A stretch of 64,000 nt of DNA from Ulva prolifera (Eukaryota > Chlorophyta > Ulvophyceae > Ulvales > Ulvaceae): the NCBI GenBank assembly GCA_023078555.1, contig CM041198.1, forward strand, positions 9,471,836 to 9,535,835. Reading direction: 5' to 3'. The first letter of the stretch is position 1. Each line of letters opens with the position of its first letter. Of the stretch, positions 23,381 to 35,226 are shown piece by piece. The notes beneath the pieces are model-generated. The model was not told the DNA's origin. It did not search any database and saw only the letters and a list, made by a program, of their open reading frames with translations. A program made the position numbers and the translations under genes.

Positions 23381-25012
23381 TCAAATCCACCGATTACATG
23401 TTATCGCAGTGTACATGCACGCTCCGAGTCCGGCGATAGCTACTAAATTAGCCCAGATATTGCTTTGCAACAGCACTGGAACGTTCAAGTGGCGTTTCTC
23501 TGCATCGTCAAATCCCCTGGCTTTCAAGCTTTCTGCCATGTTTGCACTTCTCCTGAAGAGGTTGCTGAATAACTTGTTGATCACGAGCGCCCAGATCCCT
23601 ACTGCATCATTACGTGTCATTGAGCTCCACGGCACAGCTCTGGCAGCTAAACCCAGAGCCAGGTTACGCAATTCCTCAAACACCTGCGGCATGTACAGGT
23701 CATGTATACATCAACTGAAACAAGTCAACGCGCAAGCAATTATATCACAAATGTACTGACACCGCACCAACGACACAAATCTCAGGGAAAGCAGCAGCTG
23801 GAAAGTGATTTTGTCCACAGGGATCCGAAACAGCCGTAGAGGTGATGCAAACCAACGAAATGCATTTGCAGCCTGCTCTGGAGGGGTGCTAACAAGGAAC
23901 AATGAAGTTAGTTGCAGAACTGCAAATGCAATGGAGGCGACTGTGACTCCCAGAGATAGGCTGAAACGGGATATGGTGAAGAAAAGGAATTTGAACATTA
24001 CATACCTGCATGTCCAGCGCATACATCAGGAGTACCACTGAGCTGTGGGGCGCAGCTTCCAATTCTGCAGAGCCGCACCAACAACAGAGATCCTGAGGTT
24101 GTGCGGACTGTACCAATATGGCCAGTCAACAACTCTCAGCGCAAGGCAGTAAGATCGTACTTGTAGCCTCCACTAAATGGCTCTAGAGATGGCAATCCTT
24201 GGACATCTGGCGTGGCGAGATGAGATGGTCCCGATAGCATGACTTGGTCCGATGTGATGGCTGTTGTGGTGAACAGGAGGAGTGCTAATGGAAGCAAACG
24301 GCCCAGTTGTGCCTTCGAAAGACGGTATGGTAGGCAAATTAGCGTCAGGCAAACGACAGCTGCGACTAGCCCCACACGGAACTGCCAGTACACTCGAGGT
24401 ATAAGGATCAGTAGAGCTACAAGCCAGATCTGTTTGATGCGGGCATCAACGAAGTGCAAAGGAGTGCGTGGATGAGCAACATACGTTGAGAATGGTACCT
24501 CTGTCGTGTTGATGATTCCAGTAAGCAGCTACACACAAAACGGTATTGCTGAGATCATGCTGGATCATGCATAAGGACTGAGGCAGATTAGCAGGTGCAG
24601 TGCAGACACAACCGATGCCCGATTCTGCATGCCGAGATGGTGCATCAGCATGCCAACGATCGAGTAATTCCTACGTTGCGGTCAAAACACCAGTCGACAG
24701 CATGTGCATAGTCGTTGAAATGGTCAAAATTTCAGCTTTCTCAACGCTGATGCTCAAACGTACAAATTGTAAGAATCAGCAAAGTTCTACACAGAAACTA
24801 ATGCCTGACAGAAGCGAGATGATGCGCAGACCGCGCACCCTTGCAGAAAATGGGACTCGTTCAGCTCTCACGATGGATTTTTGCCTGCAATTTCTGGCTT
24901 TGTACTGGACCCGGAAGATGCCAGAAACGTCACATTGGCGCCGTGGGCTACTTTGCCCAGCAAAGCGGCAGAGATGCTTCATGATGATGATACAGCAGCT
25001 GAAGTCATGCAA
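23381..25012 (-). CDS. ABCI12: ABCI12-type plastid ECF-transporter transmembrane protein (EcfT/CbiQ family)
   Basis: The family is the membrane T-component of energy-coupling-factor transporters; the plant homologue ABCI12 is plastid-targeted, and its substrate is not settled. Four exons join in phase: 24839-24982 (or from an upstream in-frame ATG at 25012), 24161-24528, 23768-24005 and 23381-23683, for about 350 residues. Exon 1 is a good transit-peptide candidate, rich in Arg and Ser with almost no acid (from MKHLCRFAGQSSPRRQ). Exon 2 starts the mature part: HFVDARIKQIW, then two to three hydrophobic helices. Exon 3 holds membrane helices and STPPEQAANAFRWF. The junction of exons 3 and 4 gives LLSLRFVSLVFEELRNLALG, the family's coupling-helix region. 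Exon 4 ends with KARGF, the basic Ala-Arg-Gly motif that contacts the ATPase in EcfT proteins, and a last helix. The ATPase partners are not in this window. Confidence 0.88.
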
Positions 25013-25435
25013 ATAGCATCAGCTGACTAGTCACTGCTACCATTGCGACCGTGACACGCAGTGACTCAGTTCGGTTTACAGAATTGGACGCCAGCTGATC
25101 GCAGCACTACATTGCATGGCTAAACACGTTATGGAGGCCCAGCTGAAAACCCATGATTGTCGCGATTGTCGTGTTGGCGTTTACGTAGCACCGAACGCTT
25201 GGTGTTGCGCTGTGCAACATGTAGCGCAGCGGCACATGCATGGGCAGGACGCTGGCTATGCTGTTTGGTCCAACTGTTGAGCCATTGCGCCCGTCGTAGG
25301 TCGTCTGTTGATGATGAAACGGGTCAATCTGGCGTGTGATGGTTCAGAAAGAAGAATATGCGTATGATCGGCTGAGTCGTCTACAGTGGTACAGTGCCCT
25401 GTAGCCTACCTCTAGCGGTATGACCTATGAACGGC

Positions 25436-25642
25436 TCACGGATACGAACAGATGTGTTTCATCATTGCCTTGTCCCTGTTCAAGCAGTTATCACCAATCT
25501 CGAGAGCTTTGACGACTTGCGACATCAATGCCTGAAGATCGCAGAATGCGACGTTCAGGCTGTCAATGGTGCTTCTCTCAACACATGCTGCTTTTGCATG
25601 GATTTCTTCCTGCGTTCTATCATCTCTGCCGTGTCTGACCAT
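25436..25642 (-). CDS. Possible small helical protein or exon, unrecognised
   Basis: A minus-strand frame from an ATG at 25642 to a stop at 25436 encodes 68 residues. The sequence is helix-like and charge-balanced (MVRHGRDDRTQEEIHAKAAC, then heptad-like Leu/Val spacing in DLQALMSQVVKALEIGDN). The opposite frame over the same bases is richer in Cys, Phe and His and looks less like protein. It could be a separate small gene or one exon of a longer minus-strand gene. It lies just 5' of the first recognised TBCCD1 exon on the other strand. I do not recognise it. Confidence 0.35.
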   Translation of the reverse strand: MVRHGRDDRTQEEIHAKAACVERSTIDSLNVAFCDLQALMSQVVKALEIGDNCLNRDKAMMKHICSYP

Positions 25643-25678
25643 TTTGGTTAGTTGCTTATCAATGCGGTTGTCATGCAG

Positions 25679-28422
25679 GGCATGTATCCATTGCCAAGGC
25701 AGCTCTGGCTTTGGGCATGAGCGACGCACACCTCTCGGCCATGTTAGAGCTAGTGAAGCTATTTACTTCAAGTGATGCGCAGTCTTACTGGCTGCACGAG
25801 CATCAAAAGGTGCACGTGTTCGGAATTTGCACCACTTTGTTTATCCAGTTCTTTGGGAGGCATTTGTTTGATGCCAGCTCCCAAGACACATGGCCCTCGT
25901 TCAACGGAGGCTTGAACGAGGCTCCAGTTGAGCAAGTGGAGCTAAGTAAAACCACACCATCTCGGTCAAGGCCTTCGAAGTCAGGTAGCTGCGCACTGAA
26001 CGGAACATATGGGCCACATAGCAGCCAGGGGGTGGCAAGTTGCATGCATCTAGATACATGATTTGCCGCATGTAGGGTCTGGGCCAACAAAGGCTCACCG
26101 GATATACCTGAAGCATGTCATACGTGAGTACCGCGCACAAGAGAAGCGCCTTGCAGCCCATCTGCTCAAGTTTGCACTGCCATTCCTGGAGGTCCTCCGG
26201 GATGTCAGGGATGAGATGAATATTTCTGCCGAGATGCTCCCGTGCTTTAGCCTTCTGCTTGAGAATTTCAATGGCTTGCCATTTTGTGCCACTGAGGTGT
26301 TTTCCCCACCCGGTGGACTGACACACATAGACCTGCTGTTGCCGCTGCAGGATACTGTGGAAATCAGAGTTTCGCCCTGTGTATATGCATGTCTATGACT
26401 CGGACTGCGCGTATCTGTCCGTCTGGAGCGGCACAGCTACCATTCTCATTTACATGATGATGGTGTATATGTCCCCGTTTTCATAAGCGCACAGCGTGAT
26501 GCAAGGACTGCCATTGCTGTTACATGTGGAGATACGTCCTGGTGCATCCGGAGTGCCAGTTGTCCCAGATTGTACTCCAGTGTTTCACAGGATAGCAGCG
26601 CGCGTTTCACGGCTGTGTTTTGGTCCGAGCTGCATAATCATTTCCAACATGACAGCAGCCAGTGTGCAGGCTGTCCCTGATGCAGAGACTCGTACAGCAG
26701 AGCAGTGCTTGCAAGTCCTTGAGGCACAGCTGCAGACTGCCCACACTGCTGCTCAGCTTGCCTATGCTGGCACATCCAATGGCGGCTCAGAGGACACGTC
26801 ACGTGAACTGGAGCGCTCGCCCTCTGACACGTCTCTGGACTGCGAATCACCGCGTCCGCCTCCTAGCGGTGCCGGTGCAGGTCTGGGGCGTGCCTGGACT
26901 CCAGAAGACGTTGTTGGATCATGCAGAACCACAGTGCTGCGTGGAGAGAGCGATGTGACGCGGCCTTCCCTGTCAATTGTTGGCTGCCATGAGGCATGTG
27001 TATATGTGCTGGCGCCTATGAAACATGTGCTCGTGTCATGTTGCGCTGACTGCGTCATTGTGGTGCGATTCCTGCCGTGGTTCTTGTTCACACATTTTGG
27101 GTGCCTTGAATCAAATTTCGTGGCAGTTGTGTATGTGCCTGTTGGATCTCAGCTGAGGACAGAATTTGTCCGCAGGGCAACATCAACTGTCAGTCTTCTG
27201 CCCATTCATTTCTTTCTGGTTTGACTGTGCTGGATGAGTGACAAGCAGCTACATGTATGCAGGTGGGCGCTTGTGGGGGTTCTCTCAGGATAGAGCAGTG
27301 CGAGCGCATGCACGTCGTTGCAGCTTCACACCGAATCACCATCGGGACATGCCGCGACAGCACCCTCAATATCGCTGCAAATGCACCTCCATTGCTTGCG
27401 GGTGACAACCGGTTTATTCAACTGGCACCGTTCAATACGGCTTATGAGGCCCTTCCAGCGCACCTGAAAGTAGCAGGAATCACTCGAGTGCCTTTCCATT
27501 GGGGGAATCCGCTGGAGTTCACCCGTGAACCCAATGTGGTACGCATTTGGCATCTGTAGTCGATTTCGCTCTCAGCAGCTCTCACGAGTAGCGTGAGACA
27601 CGGACTATAATGGCTGTAATCCCCTGCACACGTGATGTAGTTTGCAGGTCATGCCACGGACAGGAGCGAGTGCCAGAGGTGCAACATGCCCTGTGTACCT
27701 GATGCCGCCAGAGGACTTTCTCCCGTTCATGGTCCCATTCAAGGGTGGAGCAGGGCCCTTGTGTGGTGGAGCATGCACCGATTCATTCCAGTGGTCTGTC
27801 GACTCTGATCCGTACGCTTCTGGGTTGCTCAGAAAAATGCAGTGTGCTGTGTCCGGTGATTTGCATGGTGATGATGTCTATGTACATCGTGGCACACAGG
27901 GTGTTGACGAAGAAGGATATCATGTTGGAGGCACTGTCCAGAGTCGGCGGACAACCTCTGTAGTCCGTTGCTCCTGTTGCTGACGTTTCTCCTCATCCGA
28001 GTCCTTCCATCATGCAAAGCTTGTGTAGGGACCCTTCAAAGCCATGCGTAAGCGTGCATCCGGATGTTTTCACATTGCCACCTGACTACCATACTGCCCT
28101 ACAAAAGAAGATCCAGCAGGTTGCCCGCATGCGCCTGGCCGTGAAGGCCTCTTTCCTGGACCCCGACGGCAAGCAGGAAGTCCAGGCAGTTATCCAAGCG
28201 TATTTCAAGGACTGGCTGAAATCCAGCAATAACATCCGCCAAGTCTATGATCTCGCCAGGCTTGAACGGGACCATGCCCGCTCTGTCAGCAAACACAGGC
28301 ACAGGGATGGGGAACGAAGACGGAGTAAAGCAGAGCGGTCCGACCGGTCAGACCGGTCTGCTGCTAGTTCCAGTAGTTTGGGGGACGGGAATGCTGCGTC
28401 AAACAAACCAGCACCTTCGTAA
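25679..28422 (+). CDS. TBCCD1: TBCC domain-containing protein 1 (TBCCD1)
   Basis: Relatives position the centrosome and Golgi in animals and affect centriole linkage and flagellar number in Chlamydomonas (the asq2 locus). The first recognised exon (25679-26060) begins GHVSIAKAALALGMSDAHLS and contains the conserved TWPSFNGG. The next, near 26090-26380, holds HLLKFALPFLEVLRD. The TBCC/C-CAP beta-helix follows: CHEACVYVLAPMKHVLVSCC at about 26985-27060, then IEQCERMHVVAASHRITIGT, ending in LLAGDNRFIQLAPFNTAYEA (27250-27560). An exon at 27655-27840 carries PEDFLPFMVPFKGG and SDPYASGLL. The last exon gives LPPDYHTALQKKIQQ and SNNIRQVYDLARLERDHA, the family's C-terminal signature, then an Arg/Ser-rich tail to the stop at 28422. 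The first coding exon, upstream of 25679, was not found. Confidence 0.88.
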
Positions 28423-29039
28423 GTGGGTTTGTGACACGCGCCTGCTGTTAGTCTTATCAGGGAACTAGATACGATGCCGAGGTTGCGCAATGCAGAATAT
28501 ATCCTAATTTATGCATTGAGTGTGTTACATGATTTTCGCAAGTCTTGGTTGACATTTGCGACGATGTCTGCCTGTGATGAGCTCTGGGAGGCCCTTGCTG
28601 TAGTGCTACACAAATTTGTTGATGCGGACACTGGAGTCTGTGCTGGGGCGCATGAGGTACCTCATTGTCAGCGTAACATCGAAAGACAATTTAGTGACAT
28701 TGTCAAACAATCGGTTCCTCCGGATGTACTGTAGGTAGTGTGGATTCGAGAGATGCTTTATTTCAGATACCGTTCAGCTCCGCAACTCCGTTCACTAAAG
28801 TCTGAGTTGGGGTAACCTCTGGAGCGATCGCAAGTGTTGGTCGTGCAGTTGCCAATTCATCCGCGTTGACTTAGCAGGCCACCCACTTGCAAATGGTTAC
28901 AAAAATTGTGATGAAGGTGGCCTTGTAGGTGACAACCCCAGCCAATAGTTGTCATGAAAGCTGCCCGGGCATGCCCCTTTTCAGATGTTCGTCCAGTCTC
29001 ACGTTCACGACCCAGTGACTGGGCCCAGTCACTGGGTAC
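28423..29039. other. Intergenic, no gene recognised
   Basis: Follows the TBCCD1 stop. A plus-strand frame at 28474-28734 (from MPRLRNAEYILIYALSVLHD) is open for 86 codons but has no motif or clear splice sites. The right end contains the palindrome described separately. Confidence 0.3.
29010..29037. repeat. Perfect 28-bp palindrome
   Basis: The bases form an exact self-complementary sequence centred on ctgggcccag, with half-site acccagtgactggg. It ends two bases before the left inverted repeat of the element at 29040-29761, so it may be part of that insertion or mark its target. It could form a strong hairpin or cruciform. Confidence 0.85.
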
Positions 29040-29761
29040 ATGAGCAAAGGTTGCCCTGTAGCCACTGTGTCCTGGTTGCGCCCAACCAGTCTGTTTCAGG
29101 CACAATCGCTCTCCTCGCGTCAGCACCATGCATCACGCGGCCCGCCGAAACTGAGCCAAACGGTGCTGAGCATAATTATATTCAGCACAACGCGAGATCA
29201 GCGGCAATGATTTTCACGGAAACGACAGATATGTTAATTGAATTCCGGTGGTCCGGATGTAACTTGGCGCGAAACGAATGAGTGATCAGGCAGCATGCAC
29301 GTCGAGATGAGAGTCGAAGTCATGGGATCACGGATTTTGGGGCTGCGAGGTGATAGATGTACTGATTGTGAAGACATGAAACACATATGCTGGTGGATTT
29401 GGCAGAGGCTGCACATGGCAGAACCGACATTGGTGCAGCCCCACAACAGCCTGAAATTAGCATACAAGTGCATTGGGTGCAGTGATGGCGGCCATGAGTA
29501 CCCAGCAGGTTCTTACTGAGGCTCAACTGGTCATTTTGGACCCCACTTTTGGCACAAACAGGCCAAACATGCCTCAACTTCAAGGCACCAGCCTTTCCCA
29601 GTCACAAAGCAACCGTATTGGCTGCGGATTGCAGGCGTCAGGAGACCATGTATCTCACTCACCATCTACTGACACTCCCTTCAAGTCGGGCGTCGAAGGG
29701 CTAATGTAAAAAAAAGAGACAGCAACCAGGACACAGTGGCTACAGGGCAACCTTTGCTCAT
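29040..29761. mobile_element. 722-bp element with perfect 40-bp terminal inverted repeats (MITE-like)
   Basis: Bases 29040-29079 (starting atgagcaaaggttgccctgt) and 29722-29761 are exact reverse complements over 40 bases. Outside and inside the arms the match stops at once. The 642-base interior has short open frames on both strands but no transposase motif. Two flanking bases (ac) are shared on both sides, which would be a very short target duplication if real. Perfect long terminal repeats around a small non-coding core are typical of miniature inverted-repeat transposable elements. The superfamily cannot be named, and a locally inverted duplication is the main alternative. Confidence 0.6.
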
Positions 29762-30029
29762 ACCGGCCCGTTGCACGCATTGCAGTGATTGTCACGATTA
29801 GTGCACACAGGTTCGAATGTGGATTGTGAGGTCTCGCACTCAGCGGTCGCAACAGCTCTTCGCAATGGTCGGACCTGTTACACGCAGTACGGTCATTGCC
29901 TACCCAGGAACGCCATTAACCATATTTGGGGCTCCACGCAGATCATCACTTCGCCCCCACACGCTTGACGAAATTCTTTGAGCGGAAATCTCGCTTCGCT
30001 CGACCTGTGACTGTGAAGTCGCTGTGCAA
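29762..30029. other. Upstream region of the SLC44-like gene
   Basis: Short gap between the inverted-repeat element and the ATG at 30030. It should hold the promoter of the transporter gene. No named motif was identified. Confidence 0.3.
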
Positions 30030-33000
30030 ATGAAGTGCTGCTCGAAGAACGATGAGGAAGGTCCTCAGGTGGCCTTCTACATCAACTCAACGAGCATGCT
30101 GGCAGGAATGGAGATTTCGTCAGCTTGCAGCGTACATACATATGCAGGGTATGAAGACTGAGGGACGGGGATGCACGGACATAATCTGCCTGATCGCGTT
30201 TGGCTTGTTCTGGTGTGGCATGTTGGTCGTTGGCTACGTCGCCATTGTGAATGGAGACCCAGCGCGTATTGTATTTGGACTAGATTCATATGGGAATTAC
30301 TGTGGATCTCTCAACATGAGAGACAACGGCACACGTGTGGTCGACCTCAGGAACGCCACCAAGTTATTGTACACCAATCCGTTAGAGCTGATGGACCCGA
30401 CCAATTATCAATATGCAAGCAGTATATGCGTGGAGGAATGCCCATCAGCTGCAACTGTCTGCAACATGACAGATCTTCCTTGTACACACAACACCCAGTA
30501 TGTGTGCCCATACTACACCTACAGCGAATTTGCCAAAAATGAAACAGATGAACTCAACATTCTCCAGAGTAAAGGGGCAGCTTCGACTGACTGGTGGGAA
30601 GATCTCACCCGGTACACTGGTGTTGGATGTGTCGATCAGATATTTATGGACAGTCTTCCACCTGAAATTGAAGCGACAATGAACACCACGTCAGGATGTG
30701 GCGCATACTATCAGACAACGTCCATGTATCCTGGTGAAGGCCCTTGTTCTGCGGTGTACTTTGAAACGATCGAGTTCATGCATCGCTGCTACCCTGTGAT
30801 CCCGCAAGAGGCTCAAGATTCCATTGCAGCAGTGGGCACGTCAGGATTGGCAAGTGTCTCACAAGAACAAGTGAAAAAGGTCAGTGTACTTTGTTGATGT
30901 TACAGGCTTTGTTCAAGCAATGTGCCTGAATTGATATCCTGACGTAAATCAGCTCAGTTGAGACCGCTTCTTCAGGTGGTCGATCGCATCTCACAACTGT
31001 CAGACAGTGGCTTTAACACATACGTTACTGATGCTCAGCGTGGCTTTGCCATCATTCTGACAGCAGGACTTGGGGCTGCCCTGCTCTTGTGTCTGATGTA
31101 CATGCTGGTCCTACGTTTTTTCGCTGGCATTATGGCATGGACAGTAGTTGCACTCGTTAACGTCTTGTTTGTGGCCATAACAATCGTTGCAGCATACAAA
31201 AGCGGTTTACTCTCCACTATACCCGGTACAGAGCAGATATCAGCTGTTCTCGAGGCCACAGGAGGGGAGCTGACAGGTATGCTGTCTTGCATCGGGCAGG
31301 TGTCGTGCCCGGCTGCTTCCTTTGCGAAGCAGTCTTCAGTACTGACAGACCGCTGACAGCAAGTTTATCAGCTGGATGTGCTCTGTTGGTGCCTGAACGC
31401 AGTCCGATTCTTCAGATATCTACACCTACACAAATGCGATAATGCCTGTGGAGTCATCTCTGTGCCACTGCTGTCGACGCTATCCATGAGACACGTTAAA
31501 GAAGCAAAAGATGGAATGGCGCATCTTATGTTGCACAGTGGCCTACTGCATTCGTTCAAGTGCAGGAAAATACAAGAAAGGAGTTGAGTGGATGACTTAT
31601 GTCGCTGCAGCATTGACAGTCATATGCTTCTTGTCGACCCTGCTGATGATCCGCCGGATAAAAATTGCAGTTGCTTGCATCAGGGTGGCTGCAAACGCTA
31701 TCGGAACCACGCCATCTATCATATTCTTTCCCATCCTGACGTTTTCATCGTTTGTGGGCCTGTTTGTCTACTGGATCATTGTGTTTGCCAATCAATGGAG
31801 TGCCGGGACCGTGACGGAGACCTATCGCGAAGACACCGACACAACACCCTCCAAATATTCATTGACAGGCCTGTATGAATCAGCAACTGCAAATGTGACA
31901 ATGCCTACCTTTTCTGGAACGGCATCTTCCAATGCAACAAACACACTTCCATGCCATGAGGATCCTGACTGCTACTACTCCATCGAGTTTTCGCAGCAGC
32001 AGCAGGTGTGGACATGCACGCAACCATCGATGCAAGCTTCTTGCACAGGATCCGTTTGACGTTGATGACAGTTGATTTGATGGTACATGGCCACCTTTAG
32101 CAGGTCACCACTTGACGGCCCACGATGTCTGTCAGAATCAGAGCGCAATGATGTATGCAGCGCATGTTCCTATACCATCTCTTTGGGCTGCTGTGGACGA
32201 ATCAATTCATTGTTGGATTTGGATACGTTGTCATTGCACATTGCATCGGGCAGTATTACTGGACTCGAGGAATAAGGAAGGACATGACAACCTTTCCAGT
32301 ACTCACGGGCATATGGGTAGCTGCCCGTTTCCACATGGGATCCATAGCATTTGGAGGCTTCCTTGTTGCAGTTATTCAGTTTATCAGACTGCTTCTGGAG
32401 TACATGGATCGCAAGACAAAGAAAATGCAGAAAGGCAACCCTGCTGCTCGCTGGATCATGTGCTGCGTCCGATACTGCTTGTGGTGAGACCTATGCACGT
32501 TCCTGTATATACCTGTGAGTCTTGGACAAGTCAACAAAGACTACTGAGCCTTTGTATCGTGAACAGAGTTTATCACCTGGAAGGAAATGATCCTGGCACG
32601 TGCAAAGCAACCAACTACGCACACAGGTACCTGGAGAAGATTATGAAGTTCATCAATCGCAATGCATATATCATAGTTGCAGTCAAGGGTAAGGGTTATT
32701 GCGAATCTGCTATGCGTGCTATCAAACTGATTGTTCTCAATGTGGCTCGTCTGGCAGCTGTGAACGTCATTGGTGATGCCCTGATATTCCTGGGCAAAAT
32801 AACAGTGGTTTTGGCAGCTGGCAGCATTGCGTTTCTTATGACAGACCTTCCAGCATTCTCTGAAGTCGACAGCGAATACTATCTGTCGTCTCCTGTGATG
32901 CCTGTGGTTTTGAGCCTGGTGGCGGCGTACATGGTCGCAAACATCTTCTTCTCAGTGCGCTTTCAACCATGATTGCCGTGAAGGTGCAATGGCTGCAACA

Positions 33001-33330
33001 TACATGCAGACAGATTCACGTACATCAAGTGGTAGACGAAGAATTTGAGTTGCTTTGCCTATTTTGTTACCTGCAGACGCCAGGCATATACCGCCCACAA
33101 GCGGGCCACTGTCGCGTACATGGACCATGACAAGTGACAAACTGCAGGTGTACGAAATGGCAATTGACACAATCCTTCTCTCCTTCTGCGAAGACTGCAC
33201 AGCAAACAACGAGACACCGCAATTTGCGCCAAAGTTGCTCATGAGTGCCCTGGGCAAGGCCAAGAAGTTCCAGGAGCAGCAGGAAAAAAGAGCGTCCAAC
33301 AAGACCGCAGCTGTGGTGCACGCCAAGTGA
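30030..33330 (+). CDS. Choline-transporter-like protein (SLC44/CTL family)
   Basis: CTL proteins are multi-pass membrane transporters of choline and related amines. Seven exons join with matching phase: 30030-30068, 30148-30879, 30976-31276, 31566-32005, 32161-32483, 32627-32954 and 33148-33330, about 781 residues. Exon 1 gives MKCCSKNDEEGPQ. Exon 2 opens with GCTDIICLIAFGLFWCG, the first membrane helix, then the family motif NGDPARIVFGLDSYGNYCG. A Cys-rich extracellular loop with several Asn-x-Thr/Ser sites follows. Exons 3 to 6 carry at least eight more hydrophobic helices, including YKKGVEWMTYVAAAL, a glycosylation-rich loop, IAFGGFLVAVIQFIRLLLEY and LEKIMKFINRNAYI, the most conserved CTL block. 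The last exon holds the cytosolic segment AIDTILLSFCEDC. One further small exon between 31276 and 31566 cannot be excluded. The substrate is inferred from the family. Confidence 0.93.
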
Positions 33331-33765
33331 TGGGCCGGTAAGCAGTATGATTCCAAGGCAAAAGCGAAAGGGCGACCCGGGATCAGTTGGTCCATGGTCA
33401 AGGGCTTGGTATTGGATCCACCCAGATACAATTTACTACGGTAACACTTGATGCCATGTTTTCAAAGATGGTTGATAGAAGTATGGTAGTCTTTCAGGTA
33501 ACTGGCAGATGTTGGTGCACAGTGAAAATACGTGATCACCATTGCGACCAAAGACGTAGTTGCCAAAAATAGAGTCTGCAACCACATGTACGTCTTGCCT
33601 TACGGCTGATTCTTTGGAGACAGAATTGCACTCGTGAGGAAAGGAGCACGTCACACAGAACAACATATCAACTTGTTCTGGAGCATGTGAAGGTGCACAA
33701 CACTCACGGTCACAACATTCTGCGATATTCTTAGGTTGGGCACAAGAAATTGCGCTTCAGCATCA
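33331..33765. other. Convergent intergenic region
   Basis: Lies between the 3' ends of the SLC44-like gene and the HAD hydrolase gene. Only short frames without motifs are present; it probably holds the 3' UTRs. Confidence 0.35.
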
Positions 33766-35212
33766 CTATCGCAGATAATCCATGCAATACTTTGGTGCCC
33801 CACAAGCATCAAATGCGCCCGTGGCAGCTACTCTGTCCACGGTTGCATCTGTGACCACAATTTGACCGTCGCTATCATGAAAGTCCTTTGCATGAATGCC
33901 ACCAGCAATAAAAAGGCTGTCAATCTTCTGTGCGTGTGCCCCGGCTATATCATGTTCCAGTGAGTCCCCGACAGCGATAATCTCGTGGCTCTTCAGGGAC
34001 AGGTCATCTAGCGCAAGACGGTATATAATTGGATCTGGCTTTCCCATGATCAGCGTTTTCCCACCTCTGCTTTCGTAATACCTTCCCAAACTGCCAGGCA
34101 TTGGTATCAAGTCACCCCTGCATCACCATGCGGGGTTGAGCATTTCACCTCACTGTTTAGGAGGTCTCCCCATTTTCTAATGTTTGATAATCGTGCGGGG
34201 CCAACTGCAATCAAGTGTTAGCACTGCACTAGCAGTGGCGAAACAGGCGTGAGCATGTCACCACTAAACAGACGCAAACAGCAACCCCCATTACTTGGTG
34301 GCTATGAAGAAGGCACACCCTGATACTGTCACAATGTCTGGATTTGCAATGACCATGGGTCTGTCGCCCAGCTCAGCACAGCGGTCCATCAGAGCCTCCA
34401 TGTCAGCCTTGCAGCTTGGCTGGACATCACCGTCTGGAAGGCCCAGGCCTTCAGTGCCATGAGCAAGGATGAAATCACATTCTGATGGCTCGGTCACAAC
34501 TGAAAGCCCCACAGAGCTGATGTCTACAGCCCCCCGGCTGCCCCAGGTGAAATGTAGGCACTTTGTGCCAATCGCCTTCCAGCTGTCGTCTGGGCGATCG
34601 TGCAGGAATCTATGCGTGACCTCCCCGCTCGTCATTGCCCCTGCACACACATGATGGCAAGTGATCATCCTTCCGCTTGCTGGCAAAGCTGAAGCATGGG
34701 GCGGAAGGCCCCACACCATCCTTAACGCGATACACAGATACCAGGAACGAGGTGGGCACCCTAAATGTGTCACAATCCGAATTAATATATATGGACTGGG
34801 GAGTCGTCGCAATCACTGGACTGGTCGGTAGGGTGCTGTCAGTATGCATTGGCACAAGTGATGGCAGATGTGATAAAATATCACTACCAGCGCCTACTCT
34901 ACATTGTCCCGTCGGATATGTAAATCATATCGCTAATATGTGATTACTTTTAGGCAGGTTTAGGCAGCGGTGCTACAGAATCTTTCCTGCGAACCAATCT
35001 TTCGGGAACCCCAGCTTGCTGATTTTCGTCAGCGCAGTGCCCGCTCTTCTTGAGCTGTTACTCAGAATATATACCTTTACTCCCGCACTGTGCCAATGCC
35101 GCACAGCTTCTATCGCTGCTGGGTTGGCAGTTTTGCCGTCATGCAGGACGCCAAACTGGTCGAGCAGCACTGCCTGCAACAGCTCACCCCATGGGGAGAT
35201 GCAAAGCTGCAC
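33766..35212 (-). CDS. HAD-superfamily class IIA hydrolase
   Basis: Predicted phosphatase of the HAD IIA group, which includes NagD-like and sugar-phosphate phosphatases. Three minus-strand exons are visible. The first (about 34980-35212) has the nucleophile motif LLDQFGVLHDG with both Asp residues, then motif II in VYILSNSSRRAG. The second (about 34330-34640) starts with TSGEVTHRFLHD and ends near MVIANPDIVTVSG, the cap region typical of class IIA. The third (33766-34110) contains the motif III Lys in LIMGKPDPIIY and the motif IV acids in IAVGDSLEHDIAGA, then runs to the stop at 33766. All catalytic motifs look intact. The initiating ATG is upstream of the first exon and unresolved: the frame is open just past 35212 and an acceptor-like cag precedes the Leu-Cys codons. 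The substrate is unknown. Confidence 0.87.
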
Positions 35213-35226
35213 GTAAACTGCTCGGC

